Of a stretch of 64,000 bases of DNA, positions 13,015 through 24,751 are shown one piece after another. A model generated the notes under the pieces. The model saw nothing but the letters and a program-made list of their open reading frames with translations. It was not told the origin of the DNA and did not search any database. Location: NCBI RefSeq assembly GCF_024323335.1, contig NC_066581.1, positions 436,988,238-437,052,237 of the forward strand, in the 5' to 3' direction. This DNA comes from Lathyrus oleraceus (Eukaryota > Streptophyta > Magnoliopsida > Fabales > Fabaceae). The position numbers and the translations under genes were made by a program. Each line of letters begins with the position of its first letter. The first letter of the stretch is position 1.

Positions 13015-14265
13015 ATGTCTTATCGGTTCTTCTTCTGTGCATCAGCCAAGCTGACTCACCATTACAATACTCGTGCTAACCAACCAAGGATCATGGAGCA
13101 TCTAGAGCAAGAGAACTGAGAGTTAAAGGACGAGATCACCAGATTAATAATTTTGATGGAATCTGTGATTGCTGCCCAAAACCAGTCATCACAAACTCCT
13201 GTAACTCCTCCCTAGAGGACTGTTATTTTTGAGGTTGCTACCTCAACTATTCCTGTTGCTGCTACCAGTCAATCTATTCCCTCTATGCCTGCTGGATTCC
13301 CTTAGGGGATGCCATCAAATTTTATGCCATAAGGGTATGCGCTCACATTTGTTTCTCTGTCGGCATGTAGCCCTGTCATGTTAGTGCCACCTCCAGGTGT
13401 TCACACTCTGCCTCGTGTTGAGGACACTATCTACCACTTTGAGCCGTCTAAGGGTCCATATGTGTATGATAAGATGGATGAGATGAAAGATCAATTCCTT
13501 AAGTTGCGTAAAGAGTTGAAGACTCTGAGATGGAAAGATTTGTTTGGGAAGAGTCTTGTCGAACTCTGCTTGGTCCCCAATGTTAAGATCTCGATGAAGT
13601 TCAAAGTCTCAAACTTTGAAAAGTACAAAGGGAATAGTTTCCCTCTAAGCCATCTTGTGATGTATGCTAGGAAGATGTCTACTCTGACTGATAATGATCA
13701 GTTGTGGATTCACTATTTCCTAGACAGTTTGACTGGAGTTGCCTTGAGGTGGTATATGGGTTTGGGCAGTGCAAGCATCCGTACCTTCAATGACTTAGGC
13801 AAGGCCTTTGTCAAGCAGTATAAGTATAACGTGGATATGGCACCTGAGAGAGACCAATTGAGGTCTATGTCTCAGAAGGATAAAGAGACATTCAAAGAGT
13901 TCGCCCATAGATGGAGAGAGCTGGCTGCCCAGCTAAGTCTACCTCTTGAAGAGAAGGAAATGACGAAGATCTTCTTGAAGACACTGAGTTTGTTTTATGA
14001 TGAACACATGATTGTGAGTTCCCCCATGATTTTATATAAATGGTAAACATGGGGATGAGGCTAGAAGAAGGAGTCCGTGAAAGACGTTTGTCTAAGGAAG
14101 AAGCATCAGCCAACAAGAAATATGGTGGGAGTTTCTCCAAGAGGAAGGAGGGAGAAACTAATTCAATGTCAGTAGGGAGGCAGAAGAGGCCTCATGTCAG
14201 AAAGAGTTCTCAACCCCGTCAACATCAACATCCAGCCAAGAAATCCTCTACAAATTCCTGAGCCA
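13015..14265 (+). pseudogene. gag: Gag of element A, broken
   Basis: Capsid/nucleocapsid protein of a Tat/Ogre element. The start chosen is the ATG at 13015, which opens into a coiled-coil-like N-terminus. At least four in-frame stops lie before 13378. The best part (13378-14046) carries the conserved gag core, with FKVSNFEKYKGNSFPLSHLV, the DSLTGVALRWYMGL stretch and the KEFAHRWRELAAQ block, aligning with element B gag (about 44950-45300). A frameshift near 14040 moves the basic C-terminus (MGMRLEEGVRE and a Lys/Arg-rich tail) into another frame. Confidence 0.85.
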
Positions 14266-16149
14266 CTTTCATGGTGGTTCAAACCTGATTTAGACTGTGC
14301 TTTTCACGAGGGAGCCCCTGGCCATGACATAGAGAACTGATATCCATTGAAATACGGGGTTCAGAAGCTTGTGAAGACTGGTATGGTGTCCTTTGAGGAT
14401 AGAGCGCCAAACGTAAAAGCCAATCCATTATCTGCTAATGGTACCGCTTCTGTCAACATGGTGGACGACTGTCCAGGGAATTTTAGATTTTTTGATGTGA
14501 GGCGTATTTAGACGTCTCTGGTAGAAATGCATAGAACTCTGTGTTTAATCAATGATTGTGAACATGACTATGATGGTTGTGTCATTTGCAGTGTGAACCC
14601 CCGTGGGTGTATGATTGTCAAAAGACATATCCAGAAGTTGATGGATGAGAATGTAATCCAGATTCAACAGTCAAGGGATATGGGATATGTGAATGTGATT
14701 GTGCCAGTGTTCAAGACCCCTGAGCGGGTAGTTGTTCAGTTTGATAGTAGTAGCAACAACAATGTTAACAGATCAGTATCAATGTTAGTTATACGGTTAG
14801 CGGGCCCTATCCCCTATTCATCCGATAAAGCTGTGCCATATCAATACAACGCCACTATAATTGAAGATGGTCAAGAGGTTCCTCTACCAGTCGCAAACTT
14901 AGTGGTGAATATTGCAGATATTACAAAGGTGACCCGTAGCGGTTGTGTGTTCGGTCCTGTATTCCCAACAGAAGTAGAAGATGTTTCCGTAAGTAAGAAG
15001 GCAAAGATTTTAGTAGTGAATCCGGTTTGTACTCCAATATGTCAGTCTGGTGAATCCAGTAAATTGAAGGCTAACGATGATGATGAGGTGTTAAGGTTAA
15101 TCAAGAGAAGTGAAACAACGTTGTAGAGTAGTTGCTCTAGACTCCATCAAATATCTCCGTGCTGTTACTACTGATGAATTCTGAAGCACATAGGAAGGCA
15201 TTGCAGAAAAATGCTACAACATGCTTATGTTGAGCATGATGTTACTGTGGATCAGTTTGACCATATTGTTGTCAACATTACTTCTTGTAATCATCTGAGC
15301 TTTTATGATGAAGAGCTTCCTGAGGAAGGCAAAAATCACAATTTGGCGTTACATATTTCTATGAATTGCAAGGAGGACGATTTGTCCAATATGTTGGTTG
15401 ACACTGGTTCATCTTTGAATGTGCTTTCGAAATCAACTTTGTCAAGACTCTCTTACCAAGGCGCCCCCCAATGAGGTACATCGGCGTGATTGTCAAACGT
15501 TCGACGATTCTCGTAGGACTATCATTGGTGAAGTGGAACTTCCAGTGAAGATATGTCAGAGTGATTTCCAGATTACTTTCCAGGTAATGGATATCCACCC
15601 AACCTACAATTTCTAGTTTGGAAGGCCATGGATTCATGAAGCTGGAGCTGTGACGTCTACTCTACACCAGAAGCTGAAAATTGTGAAGAACGACAAGCTT
15701 TTCGTTGTTGGCGGAGAAAAGGCATTGTTAGTGAGCCATTTGTCATCTTTCACGTACGTTGATTCTGAGGAGGAGGTTGGAACGTTGTTCCAAGCCTTGT
15801 CTATTTTTGATGAGTTGGAGAAAACTGGGACACCCATGTCTTCTTTGAAAGATGCACAAGAGGCTATTCCGGCTGACAACACTGACAAATGGGGTCGTGT
15901 GGTAGAGATTGCCGAGAATAAGAATAGAGCTGGATTGAGATATCAATCAGGGCCATTCAGCGCCAGAGTCAAAGTTATACAACCAATTTTTCATAGTGGA
16001 GGGTTCATTCATGAGAATGATCAACATTCAGCTGCCATTATTGAAGACAATGATGATGAAGATGAAGCTTGCACCAGCTTTGTGACGCACAACCAGACTT
16101 GCAACAATTGGGTTGTTGTTGATGTTCCTGTTGTCATTCATCATTTTAA
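14266..16149 (+). pseudogene. Protease region of element A, broken
   Basis: Continuation of the gag-pro part. It begins with a zinc-binding-like CAFHEGAPGHDIEN segment (about 14299-14340) ending in a stop. The retropepsin active site MLVDTGSSLNVLS lies at about 15390-15430, frame 1. A run of six Cs near 15464-15470 sits at a frame change; the downstream part, 15650-16195, is in frame 2 and matches the same segment of element B (47278-47883). Stops at 14338, 14509 and 15124 also break it. The catalytic D-T-G is kept, but no continuous protein can be made. Confidence 0.8.
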
Positions 16150-16402
16150 GTATTTTTTTTTTATTATTTTAGAAAAATCCTTGTCCTATGCCTAAGGGAG
16201 AAGTGAACATTGTTGGGCGTTTTTATTACTATCATCAATGAAATACAATTTTATTCATCCACATCTATGATGTTTATTTTTACTTTTGGATTTTCTTGAA
16301 AATGGTAATCACAAAAAACATAAATAAATAATAATCTTCCATTTGCATAATATGTGTTTGCACTGCACTTCTCTAAAATCAAAATATCAAATCATTATGT
16401 AG
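16150..16402 (+). other. Putative intron between protease and RT (element A)
   Basis: Ogre elements splice out an intron between protease and RT. Here a donor-like GTATTT at 16150 and an acceptor TAG at 16400-16402 bound a 253-bp AT-rich, non-coding stretch. Protease-type coding ends just before it and the RT leader (PIEYNDP) begins just after. The phase does not close perfectly, as expected for a decayed copy. The matching stretch in element B is also 253 bp. Confidence 0.5.
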
Positions 16403-17507
16403 GTTGTCCTTAAACCCATTGAATATAATGATCCTACTCCCTCTCAAAGTTTCATTTCCCTGTATTTGAAGTTGAAGAAGAGGATGATGATGAAGAAGTA
16501 TCTAATGAGTTATCTCATTTACTTAAGCACGAGGAAAAATCCATTCAGCCGTTTGAAGAGCAGATTGAATTAGTCAACTTAGGTTCCAAGGATGATGTGA
16601 ATGAAGTCAAGATTGGGTCTCAACTGTGTCCAGAAGTTAAGAAGAGGTTGATTGATCTTTTTCGAGAATATTCTGATGTGTTTGATTGGTCCTATCAAGA
16701 TATGCCTGTGTTAGATTCTGAGATTGTGGAGCATAGATTGCCGTTGAAGCCAGAATGCCCGCCAGTCAAGCATAAATTAAGGAGAACTGGTCCTGATATG
16801 GCAGTTCAGATCAAAGAGGAATTGCAGAAACAGATTGATGATGGTTTTCTTGTAACCTCCGAGTATCTGCAGTGGGTGGACAACATTATGCCTATTCCTA
16901 AGAAAGATGGAAAAGTCCGCATGTGTGTTGAGTATAGAGATTTGAGAAAATCTAGTCCGAAAGGTGATTTCCCTCTGTCACACATTGATATGTAGGTAGA
17001 CAATACAGCTAAATTCAAAGCCTTTTCATTTATGGATGGATTTTCCGGTTATAATCAGATCAAGATGGCACCTGAAGATATGTAGAAGACCATTTTCATT
17101 ACACCCTGGGGAACATTCTGTTATAGAGTGATGCCTTTCAGTTTAAATAATGTTGGTGCAGCTTACCAGAGAGTTATGACCACTCTTTTTCATAATATGA
17201 TGCATAAAGAGATTGGAGTTTATGTTGATGATATGATTGCCAAATCAAGTGATGAAGAAGAACATGTTGAGCATTTGTTGAAGCTATTCCAGTGTTTGAG
17301 GAAGTATAAACTCCGCTTGAATCCCAATAGGTGTACTTTTGGTGTTCGTTCTGGTAGGTTATTGGGCTTTATTGTCAGCGAGAAGGGTATTGAAGTTGAT
17401 CCTGCCAAGGTCAAAGCAATACAAGAAATGTCCACGCTCAAAACTGAGAAGCAAGTCAGAGGTTTTCTCGACCGCTTGAATTATATCTCAAGATTCATAT
17501 CGCATAT
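16403..17507 (+). pseudogene. pol: Reverse transcriptase of element A, 5' portion, broken
   Basis: RT of a Tat/Ogre element. Visible motifs are DVFDWSYQDMP, IPKKDGKVRMCVEYRDLR, FSFMDGFSGYNQIKMAP, FITPWGTFCYRVMPF and the catalytic YVDD at 17221-17232. TAG stops at 16993 and 17086 and a frame change in the acidic leader near 16440 disable it. At 17507, in the stretch RLNYISRFISH, the gene is cut by a reverse-oriented solo LTR; it resumes at 19909. Element B shows the same region without the insertion (about 49200-49250). Confidence 0.9.
17503..17507. repeat. Target-site duplication CATAT (left)
   Basis: CATAT directly precedes the LTR end TGTCGCAACC and recurs at 19909-19913 directly after the other end. 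A perfect 5-bp duplication, as expected for LTR element insertion. Confidence 0.9.
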
Positions 17508-19436
17508 TGTCGCAACCTAAAAAAAGGAATGCGAAAAAACAACCGGCGAAGAAGGAAATGACAGAAGAGTCGCCACCGTGCATTATTTATCCCAAAGGAG
17601 GGAAAGGAAACGCTCGAAGTAAACCTGGAAAAAAAGGAAAGGAAAAGACAAGGTCTCGCAACCAAATCTCGGGTTCGAGAGTCGATTATGCGAAGGGAAG
17701 GTATTATCATCCCTACGCATCCATAGTACTCTACGGGATCCACTTTTGTTGTTCTTGTCTAAAGGGTGTGGGTTATCTAATGTACTATTTACTAAAAAAA
17801 AAGGTCAAAAGGAAATGACTCGCACGGATGTCGCATCCACTGCATACGTATCCCATCTGAATATAAGAATCAGAGTCTTCGTAGCTCGGCTACCTATGGG
17901 TTAGGGGGGAGTGTGTGCTCGCTAAGACGTCGTGTCTTATGCCTACGTATCTCATCTGGAATGAGAATCAGAGCAAGCCGTAGTTCGGCTAACTACGGGT
18001 TAAGGGTTGTGTTTTGGGCGAACGATGTTACTAGGCAATCTACCAGATGCTCGACCTTTGGAGACTTACTCACCTGTAGTAGAAGGAGTAAACATGTTCT
18101 TAGGAGAAGAAAAATCAATGAGTTGTTTGGGTTTTAGGGATGCTCATGCAAAAAGGCAGTCCTAGACGAAGGAACCGCGCTACCTTAATTGTCATGCAAA
18201 CGGGAGACTATACGAAGCCTAACAATCCTATGGGGGGACGATCACATCACACAAAACATGTATCATAAAATAAACACACCAACAAGGGGCTCAAACATAC
18301 ATGGGTAGGGCTTTAGTCAAGAGGGGTCATATCAACCTCGACAAACAAGCCATGGAAGGGTAATCAAACAGGGCTCTTAACCACTGACATTGAACGTCAG
18401 GGTGAGCAGATTAGAAGGGTAATGAGGATAAGACCTCATAGCTCTTAACCCTGGACCGGGTGAGCTCATGACAAGGCGTGGGGTTCAAAAAGATGGAACC
18501 CTCTCCACTGACCGACCGGACAAAAGATCTTGGGCTTTTGTTCTGAAGCATCGACACGTAGTGTGATCTTAAAGAACGACGCACTGAATAACGGGGGATT
18601 GACTACTAATCTCTTTTATCCGCCAATTGCCTCTACATGGAGGTCTTTGGGCACAAAAGTAAACAAACAAAAGAAAACATTACCTCCTATTGAGGTCTTC
18701 CAGCTAAGAAAACGGTAAAATGCGGGAACAAATAAAGGGATCAGGAGATCTACCGCACAGATAAAGATCTGAAGCAACAACAATTAAGGAAATAAGAAAC
18801 CCGGAGATCTCTCAAGCTAGCACCATCAAAGAAAGAAGGTTAATACAGGTAATCGGAATAAACCTCCAAATGGTATCCCATAAATAAAGTGGAACACCAA
18901 GCAAGCTATCTCTACAAGAGTCATATGAGCCCTCACAAAACAAAACTCAACAAACAGGTTAGAGAAACAAGATAGGGTAATCAAGAGTTGCCCCCAAATC
19001 AAAATGTAACCACATGAATCATGCCATTAAAATTCACAAAAAGCTCACAAAAAGCAACCAAGGGTAGGAGGCCTAAACCTCTTGTCAAACACATGCATCA
19101 AAAGGGTATCAAATTCACCCATAATACCTCATACATTCAGAGCATTCAAATTAAAAGCATAAAGTAATAGGAATAAGGAAAACCTGACTGGAGAGATCGA
19201 ATGAAATTGAATTGCCCGGTTGGGTTTGCAAAGCAATCTGAGGGTTTATATGAGATGGAATTGGTTCTTTGCAGATGAGTTCCCTTCAGTCTCTGGAGGT
19301 TGCTTTGAACTCTGTTAGCTCTTCTCTCACTATCTTTTTCCCAGGGTTTTTTAGGAGATGGAAGTCTAGAATTTATAACCTGATTTTTGTGACTTTGTGG
19401 GCTCAAAAGAGAGAGGTCCAAGTCCAAGATTTTTCT

Positions 19437-19467
<31 letters not shown>

Positions 19468-19908
19468 TTTTTTTTCGTTATTTTTTTTCTTTTTTCAAAA
19501 CGTGTGGGCTTCGCCTAGCGAGCATGACAGTTCAAGAAATTCCTCTGAGCGTAGGTGATTCTGGTGGCTTTTCTTGGGACTCGCTAGGCGACCCATTCTG
19601 CTCGCCTAGCGAGCATGACAGCTCATGAATAAACTTTTGCTCCTTCAAGATTAATGTTTTGACTGACGAATAGACCCCTGTTGGACGTGTTGGAAGTATC
19701 TCAAGCCATTCCCTTGTGTTGATTGATCATCTAAATAGAACCCACAAAGTGTCCTGGATGATGTTCAAGGTTCTTGGAGCTAATCCCGATTGACATGATG
19801 AAATGCAATGTATATAATTCTGATTGATAATGATGAAATGCAATGTGAAATGTTAAATGACCTAAAAATGAATGCATTAATGAGGAGGGCAAATTTTGGG
19901 GTGTTACA
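17508..19908 (-). mobile_element. Solo LTR, family D, reverse orientation
   Basis: A 2401-bp LTR without internal region, inserted in the RT of element A. Read on the minus strand it starts TGTAACACCCCAAAATTTGC at 19908 and ends GGTTGCGACA at 17508. Perfect CATAT duplications flank it. It is the same family as the plus-strand solo LTR at 41360-43388: shared blocks include CGCTAGGCGA palindromes (19510-19615), a TATAAAT box near 19372-19378, a doubled 'upstream of R' block at 17820-18010, and GTGCTAATACCTTCCC-like U5 sequence (17690-17720). An ATTT microsatellite lies at 19434-19470. Open stretches within it are non-coding. Confidence 0.9.
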
Positions 19909-19913
19909 CATAT
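19909..19913. repeat. Target-site duplication CATAT (right)
   Basis: Second copy of CATAT, right after the LTR end TGTTACA. After it the reading frame of element A resumes with HMTATYAPIFKLL. Confidence 0.9.
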
Positions 19914-20918
19914 GACAGCCACATATGCGCCTATTTTCAAGCTTCTTTGGAAAGATTAGTCTTGTGATTGGACCGAAGATTTCCATAAAGCTTTTGTCAA
20001 TATCAAAGAATATCTACTTGAGCCTCCAATTTTGTCTACGCCTATTGAAGGAAGACCGTTGATCATGTATTTGATTGTGCTTGAAGAGAGTATGGGTTAT
20101 GTTCTTGGTCAACAAGATGAACCTGGAAAGAAAGAGTATATAATTTCCTACCTTAGTAAGAAACTCACCGACTGTGAGACTCGGTATTCTATGCTTGAAA
20201 AGAAGTGTTGCGCATTGGCTTGGGCTGCTAAGCGTCTACGCCAGTATATGTTAAATCATACTACTTGGGTGATATCCAAAATGGATCCAATCAAGTACAT
20301 CTTTGAGAAACCTACTTTAATTGGGAGAATTTCCCGTTGGTAGATGTTGTTGTCCGAATATGATATTGAATACTGATCTCGAAAAGCTATCAAGGGTAAT
20401 GTCTTGGCTAACCATTTGGCTCACCAACCGATTGAAGATTATCAGTCAGTGCAATATGAGTTTCCTGATGAAGAGATTTTGTACTTGAAGATTAAAGATT
20501 GTGATGAATCATTGCTTGGAGAAGGGCCAGAACCTAGTTCCTGTTGGGGCATGGTATTTGACGGAGTTGTTAATTCATATGGTAATGGAATTGGTGCAGT
20601 GATTATTACTCCTCAAGGAATTCATTTTCTGTTTACAGCTAGATCTTCCTTCAAGGGTACGAACAATATGGATGAGTATGAAGCTTGTATTATGGGGCTT
20701 GAAGAGGCCATTGATCTCAGAATTAAATATCTTGACGTCTATGGAGATTCAGCTTTAGTTGTAAATCAAATCAAAGGTGAATGGGAGACGAATCAACCTG
20801 GTTTGAGACCATATAGAGATTATGAGATGAGGATATCAACTTTCTTTACAAAGGTTGAGTTTCATCATATCCCTCGAGATGAAAACCGGATGGAAGCCGC
20901 TCTTGCAACGTTTGCTTA
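19909..20918 (+). pseudogene. pol: RT end, RNase H and archaeal-type RNase H of element A, broken
   Basis: Continues the polyprotein after the solo LTR. 20032-20343 is the gypsy-type RNase H region (DCETRYSMLEKKCCALAWAA, KYIFEKPTLIGRISRW), ended by TAG at 20341. 20404-20919 includes the second, archaeal-type RNase H that Tat elements carry: FDGV at about 20560, DEYEACIMGLEEAIDLR and VYGDSALVVNQIKGEWE, so the D, E and D acidic residues are present. Stops at 19957 and 20374 also occur. The order RT-RNase H-aRNase H-IN is diagnostic of the Tat branch. Confidence 0.88.
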
Positions 20919-21595
20919 AATGATTATGGTGAAATTTTAGAATGAAGTTCCCAATTTGACTTTGATGCGTCTTGATAGGCCATCTCATGTGTTTGCTGTT
21001 GAAGAAGTCAAAGATGAAAAGCCTTGGTATTTTGATATCAAATGTTTCCTCCAAAGTCAGATTTACCCGTCTGGGGCATCTTTGAAAGATAAGAAGACTT
21101 TAAGGAGATTAGCCGGCAACTTCTACCTGAATGGTGATGTGCTTTATAAGAGAAATTTCGATATGGTTTTGCTCAGATGCGTGGATAGACACAAAGTAGA
21201 CCTGTGGATGACAGAAGTCCATAAAGGTTCCTTTGGTACTCATTCCAATGGACATGTGATGGCTAAGAAGATGTTGAGAGCAGGTTATTATTGGCTGACA
21301 ATGCAATCTGACCGTTGCAAGTTTGCGAAGAAATACCACAAGTGTCAAATTTATGCACACAAGATTCATGTTCCTCCGACACTATTGAATGTCATTTCCT
21401 CTCCATTGCCCTTCTCCATGTGGGGAATTGATATAATTGGTATGATTGAGCCCAAAGCATCGAACAAACATCATTTCAATATGGTGGCTATTGATTACTT
21501 CACATAGTGGGTTAAAGTGACATCATATGAGAATGTAACCAAGCAAGTTATTGTAAGGTTTATCAATAATCAGATTATATGTCGTTATGGTGTGC
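20919..21595 (+). pseudogene. pol: Integrase of element A, truncated by an LTR
   Basis: N-terminal and first half of the core of integrase. The zinc-binding region reads HKGSFGTHSNGHVMAKK then KYHKCQIYAHK; the first Cys of the HHCC set is Tyr here (element B has KCHKC). The core begins MWGIDIIGMIEP with the first catalytic Asp. A TAG at 21505-21507 stops it, and at 21595 the gene is cut in the stretch ICRYGV by the LTR beginning at 21596. The second and third catalytic residues are absent. There is also a stop near 20938. Confidence 0.88.
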
Positions 21596-24500
21596 TGTAA
21601 GACCCCAATTTTGATCCTAAGATCCCTCATGCAATCTCATCATATGCATTAGCATTGGGATCATACCTTGGCATCCTCCTTACCCCTCTTTCATTAGGTT
21701 TGTTTGGGGAGAGATCACCAAGCACCATGTGATTGTATCATACTTGTATATTATCATTTCACTAACCAAAATACCAAAAATATGTCTTTGCATTTTCCTA
21801 ACTCTTTTGTAGGTAGGGCATGATCACCATTGATCTATCAAGTTCATATCTAGGGTTTAAGACCCTCATAGATAAGAGCACAACCAAGGAATTATCCATA
21901 ATGTCTCTAAGCATAATATATGAGTCCTAATGATCTTTTCATGTTATTTTGATCAAGATTTCTTCAAGAGTTTGGAGTTGGTTTGCCTTGGAAACCCTAG
22001 TTTGTATGGGTATCTTGAGTAACTTCTTCAACAAGCTTCCACATCAATTGATCAAACTTCTCAAGGGGCACTTCAAAATTCATCATCTTATGCATATATG
22101 ATCTACCATGAGCCTAAAAAGTCAAGAGAATTGCAAGTTAGCAAGTTGGTTGATGGTGGTTGGCCAGATGAATTCATCTGATCAAAACTGGGTCTCCCTA
22201 GACCTCATCTCCTACAACTTTTATGAGCATGTGATATGAGGATACATTATAGGTCATTTTGGACCAATACCATTGAACAAGTGATTTTCCTAAACTTCAA
22301 AAATGCATAACTCTCTCATTCTAAATCCAAATGATGTCAAATTGGTTACCATTTTGAAGGTCTTTGAAAGCACTACAACTTTGATGAAGGCACTTTTCAC
22401 ATTTGGAGCTCACATAAAAAGTTTAGTAAGATGGAACATTGAAGTATATGACTTGACACTTAGAAACTTTTCAACATGTTGAAATTTCAAAACTTCCACC
22501 TCAAAATTCACCATGATCCAAGTTCCAAATAGAAAAGTGTTCAACATACGAGTTGCTCCTCTTGATCTAAGCTTTCCAAAGAGTACTAATTCATTCATTT
22601 TGGATCAAGTTTTCTAGGTCTGTGCATGGTGTTAACAGACCTGCATCAATTGGTAAAATCAAAACTTCAAATGATCATTTCACATTGCCTTGCCAATCAA
22701 GCTTTATTCATACCTCATTTCAGTTGGTTTTGGACCATAGTGTATTGCTTCATGGGCCTGTATACGCCTATGCAAGCTTGAACATGACATTGCCAAATTT
22801 GGAAGAAAATGCAAGTGTGCAAATAACACTTGAATTTGCTATAAATATAGACCTTCTGAGCTCATTTGAGGGGATCCTTGCTGCCAACTTCGCCTCCACT
22901 CTTCAAACCCTCACAACTCAAAGGAAAAACTGATAATTTTCACTTGAAAATTGAGTTTGAATCTCACTGGTTGGAGATTCAAAAACTCCAGGATCCAAAG
23001 CTTCTTACCATTCCTAATCCACTTCTACAAGCTATTGGAGCAAGATCAAACAAGAATTGTAGCAAGAGAGATCAAGTTCTGCACAGCGTTGAAGGTATTT
23101 TCCAGATTTTTTCTTCTCTTCGATTCTCACTCAGTTCTCATCAATTCTCTTGGATCTTTGGTTGTCTGAAGTCCTACCAATGTAGGCAAGAAGATTGAGT
23201 TTCTTTGAGGTCAAATCGAAGCAACTCAGTTGACACACCTCAAAATTCAACTTCTCATATCTTTCTATATATTTGGAGTTAGTTAGAATTGAGGTCAGAT
23301 TCGTGTTCTACGCCATTTTTTCTTTCAGATCATGTCCTCCTTTTTCATTTATGTCATGGTAATGATTGGACCAGTTCAGCCAAGGTCGCCTGAGAAGACG
23401 ACCGACGCTTTGCTTCGGCAATGATGTGGCGTGGTCCTGAACCATTGATCCACTTTAAAATGTTTTAATCACAAGCGTTGGTTTGGATGACCAGTTGTGT
23501 GGCGCGCTGACTAAGTTCCATCATGGAACGCGCATTTGTGTCCACTTGATCTTCCACCTCAATTAATGAGGGAGATCAAGTGGTCCACGTTTTTTTGTAT
23601 TTTCTGATTTTCATTTTATTTCTTTGATTTTTATTAATTCATATTAATTTTAATATTGATCCAAAAATTATGAAAGTTTCACCTAAAATTTTCAAATAAA
23701 ATCCTCTTTCATATTTTGAATTAAAATTATTTTTTGGATCATTATTAATATTTTTTATAATTTAATTGATTTTATGATTATTTTTAATTGTTTAAAAATA
23801 CTTTTAAGTTTCCCAAAATTCTGAAATTTTTTCTCAAAGGTCATTTGACCTTGTTTGGCCTATGATAAATCTCATGGCCATTTCTTTGGTGTTTTGATGA
23901 GGTTTTAGGAAATTGACCAACCATATTTAGTTTAATGCATTATTTTTGAGAATTTTTAAATTGAATAAATGCCAAATAATTGTGTTTAGTCATTTTGGTT
24001 GACTTTGTAAGTTTGACTTGTGTTGTTAGTCCTTGGTCAAGGTTGATTTGACTTTGCTAGGTTAAGATCATTGGATTTAGGGGATTGATGGAATGTACAT
24101 TCCATCTCCCAAAATGAATGAATGATCTTAATTACGTAAAAGTCCTCCTTTGTCCAATTTGAGTTTGATCTATCTTCCCTCCCTCTTCATCTCATTCTCA
24201 TTCTTTATGCATTCATGTCATGGACCTATGATATCTCTACTTCCTAAGGTTAGTTGATTGCAAAATCAACATAAGTATGGATGAGATTAGGACACCACTT
24301 TTGCATATTATTTTTGTGTGTGGTATGTTTCATGAGCATAGTCAATTATACTATGTCTCTAACATGCATTAACACCAAAATTCTATTGCCAGACTTTAAA
24401 TAGTTCTGACTTCTACATAAGTCCAATTACGATTGCTTAACATAGCGCTAAATTTTGACACAAAAGGCATAAAATTCTAGTTAGTGAGATTGTAAGTCTC

Positions 24501-24751
24501 CCCTCTTTCATGGTATTGTGTGGAAACTTGACCTTTTTTTGCTTCCTTTGGAAGATGTCTTGGTTCAAGAATCCATGCTTGTGGTAAGTGGGTTGAGTGT
24601 TCTCAAAAGAATGACTTAAAAAAAAAGCAAAAGCAATACTAACTTCTGACTCATTAACAACTAACATTTAATTTCAAGTCATTTACTTTAATGCACTTTA
24701 TTTTTTAAGCCTTATTCATTTGCCATTATTCATACCATTCTAATTGTTTAT
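21596..24751 (+). mobile_element. Ogre-type LTR, copy 2 (right end deleted)
   Basis: Starts TGTAAGACCCCAATTTTGAT inside the integrase of element A, giving the true left end of this LTR family. From 22484 it closely matches positions 1-2259. The last about 1.28 kb of the LTR (2260-3535 in copy 1) is missing, and family C LTR sequence follows directly. The TATAAATA box is at 22840-22847. The five bases before the start are TGTGC; the matching right-hand duplication cannot be seen. Confidence 0.85.
22840..22847 (+). promoter_or_regulatory. TATA box of Ogre LTR copy 2
   Basis: TATAAATA at the same alignment position as the box in the element A 5' LTR. This copy keeps the consensus, while copy 1 has lost it. 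Confidence 0.55.

Noticed and set aside
19434..19470. ATTT microsatellite as a regulatory element
   Set aside because: Ordinary simple repeat in an LTR, not shared by the other copy of the family.
1..21595. A single giant LTR element with 5' LTR up to 10457 and 3' LTR from 21596
   Set aside because: The pol gene is cut mid-integrase at 21595 with no polypurine tract, and the LTR at 6863-10457 is clearly more diverged from the one at 21596 than the latter is from 1-2259. Insertion into integrase fits better.
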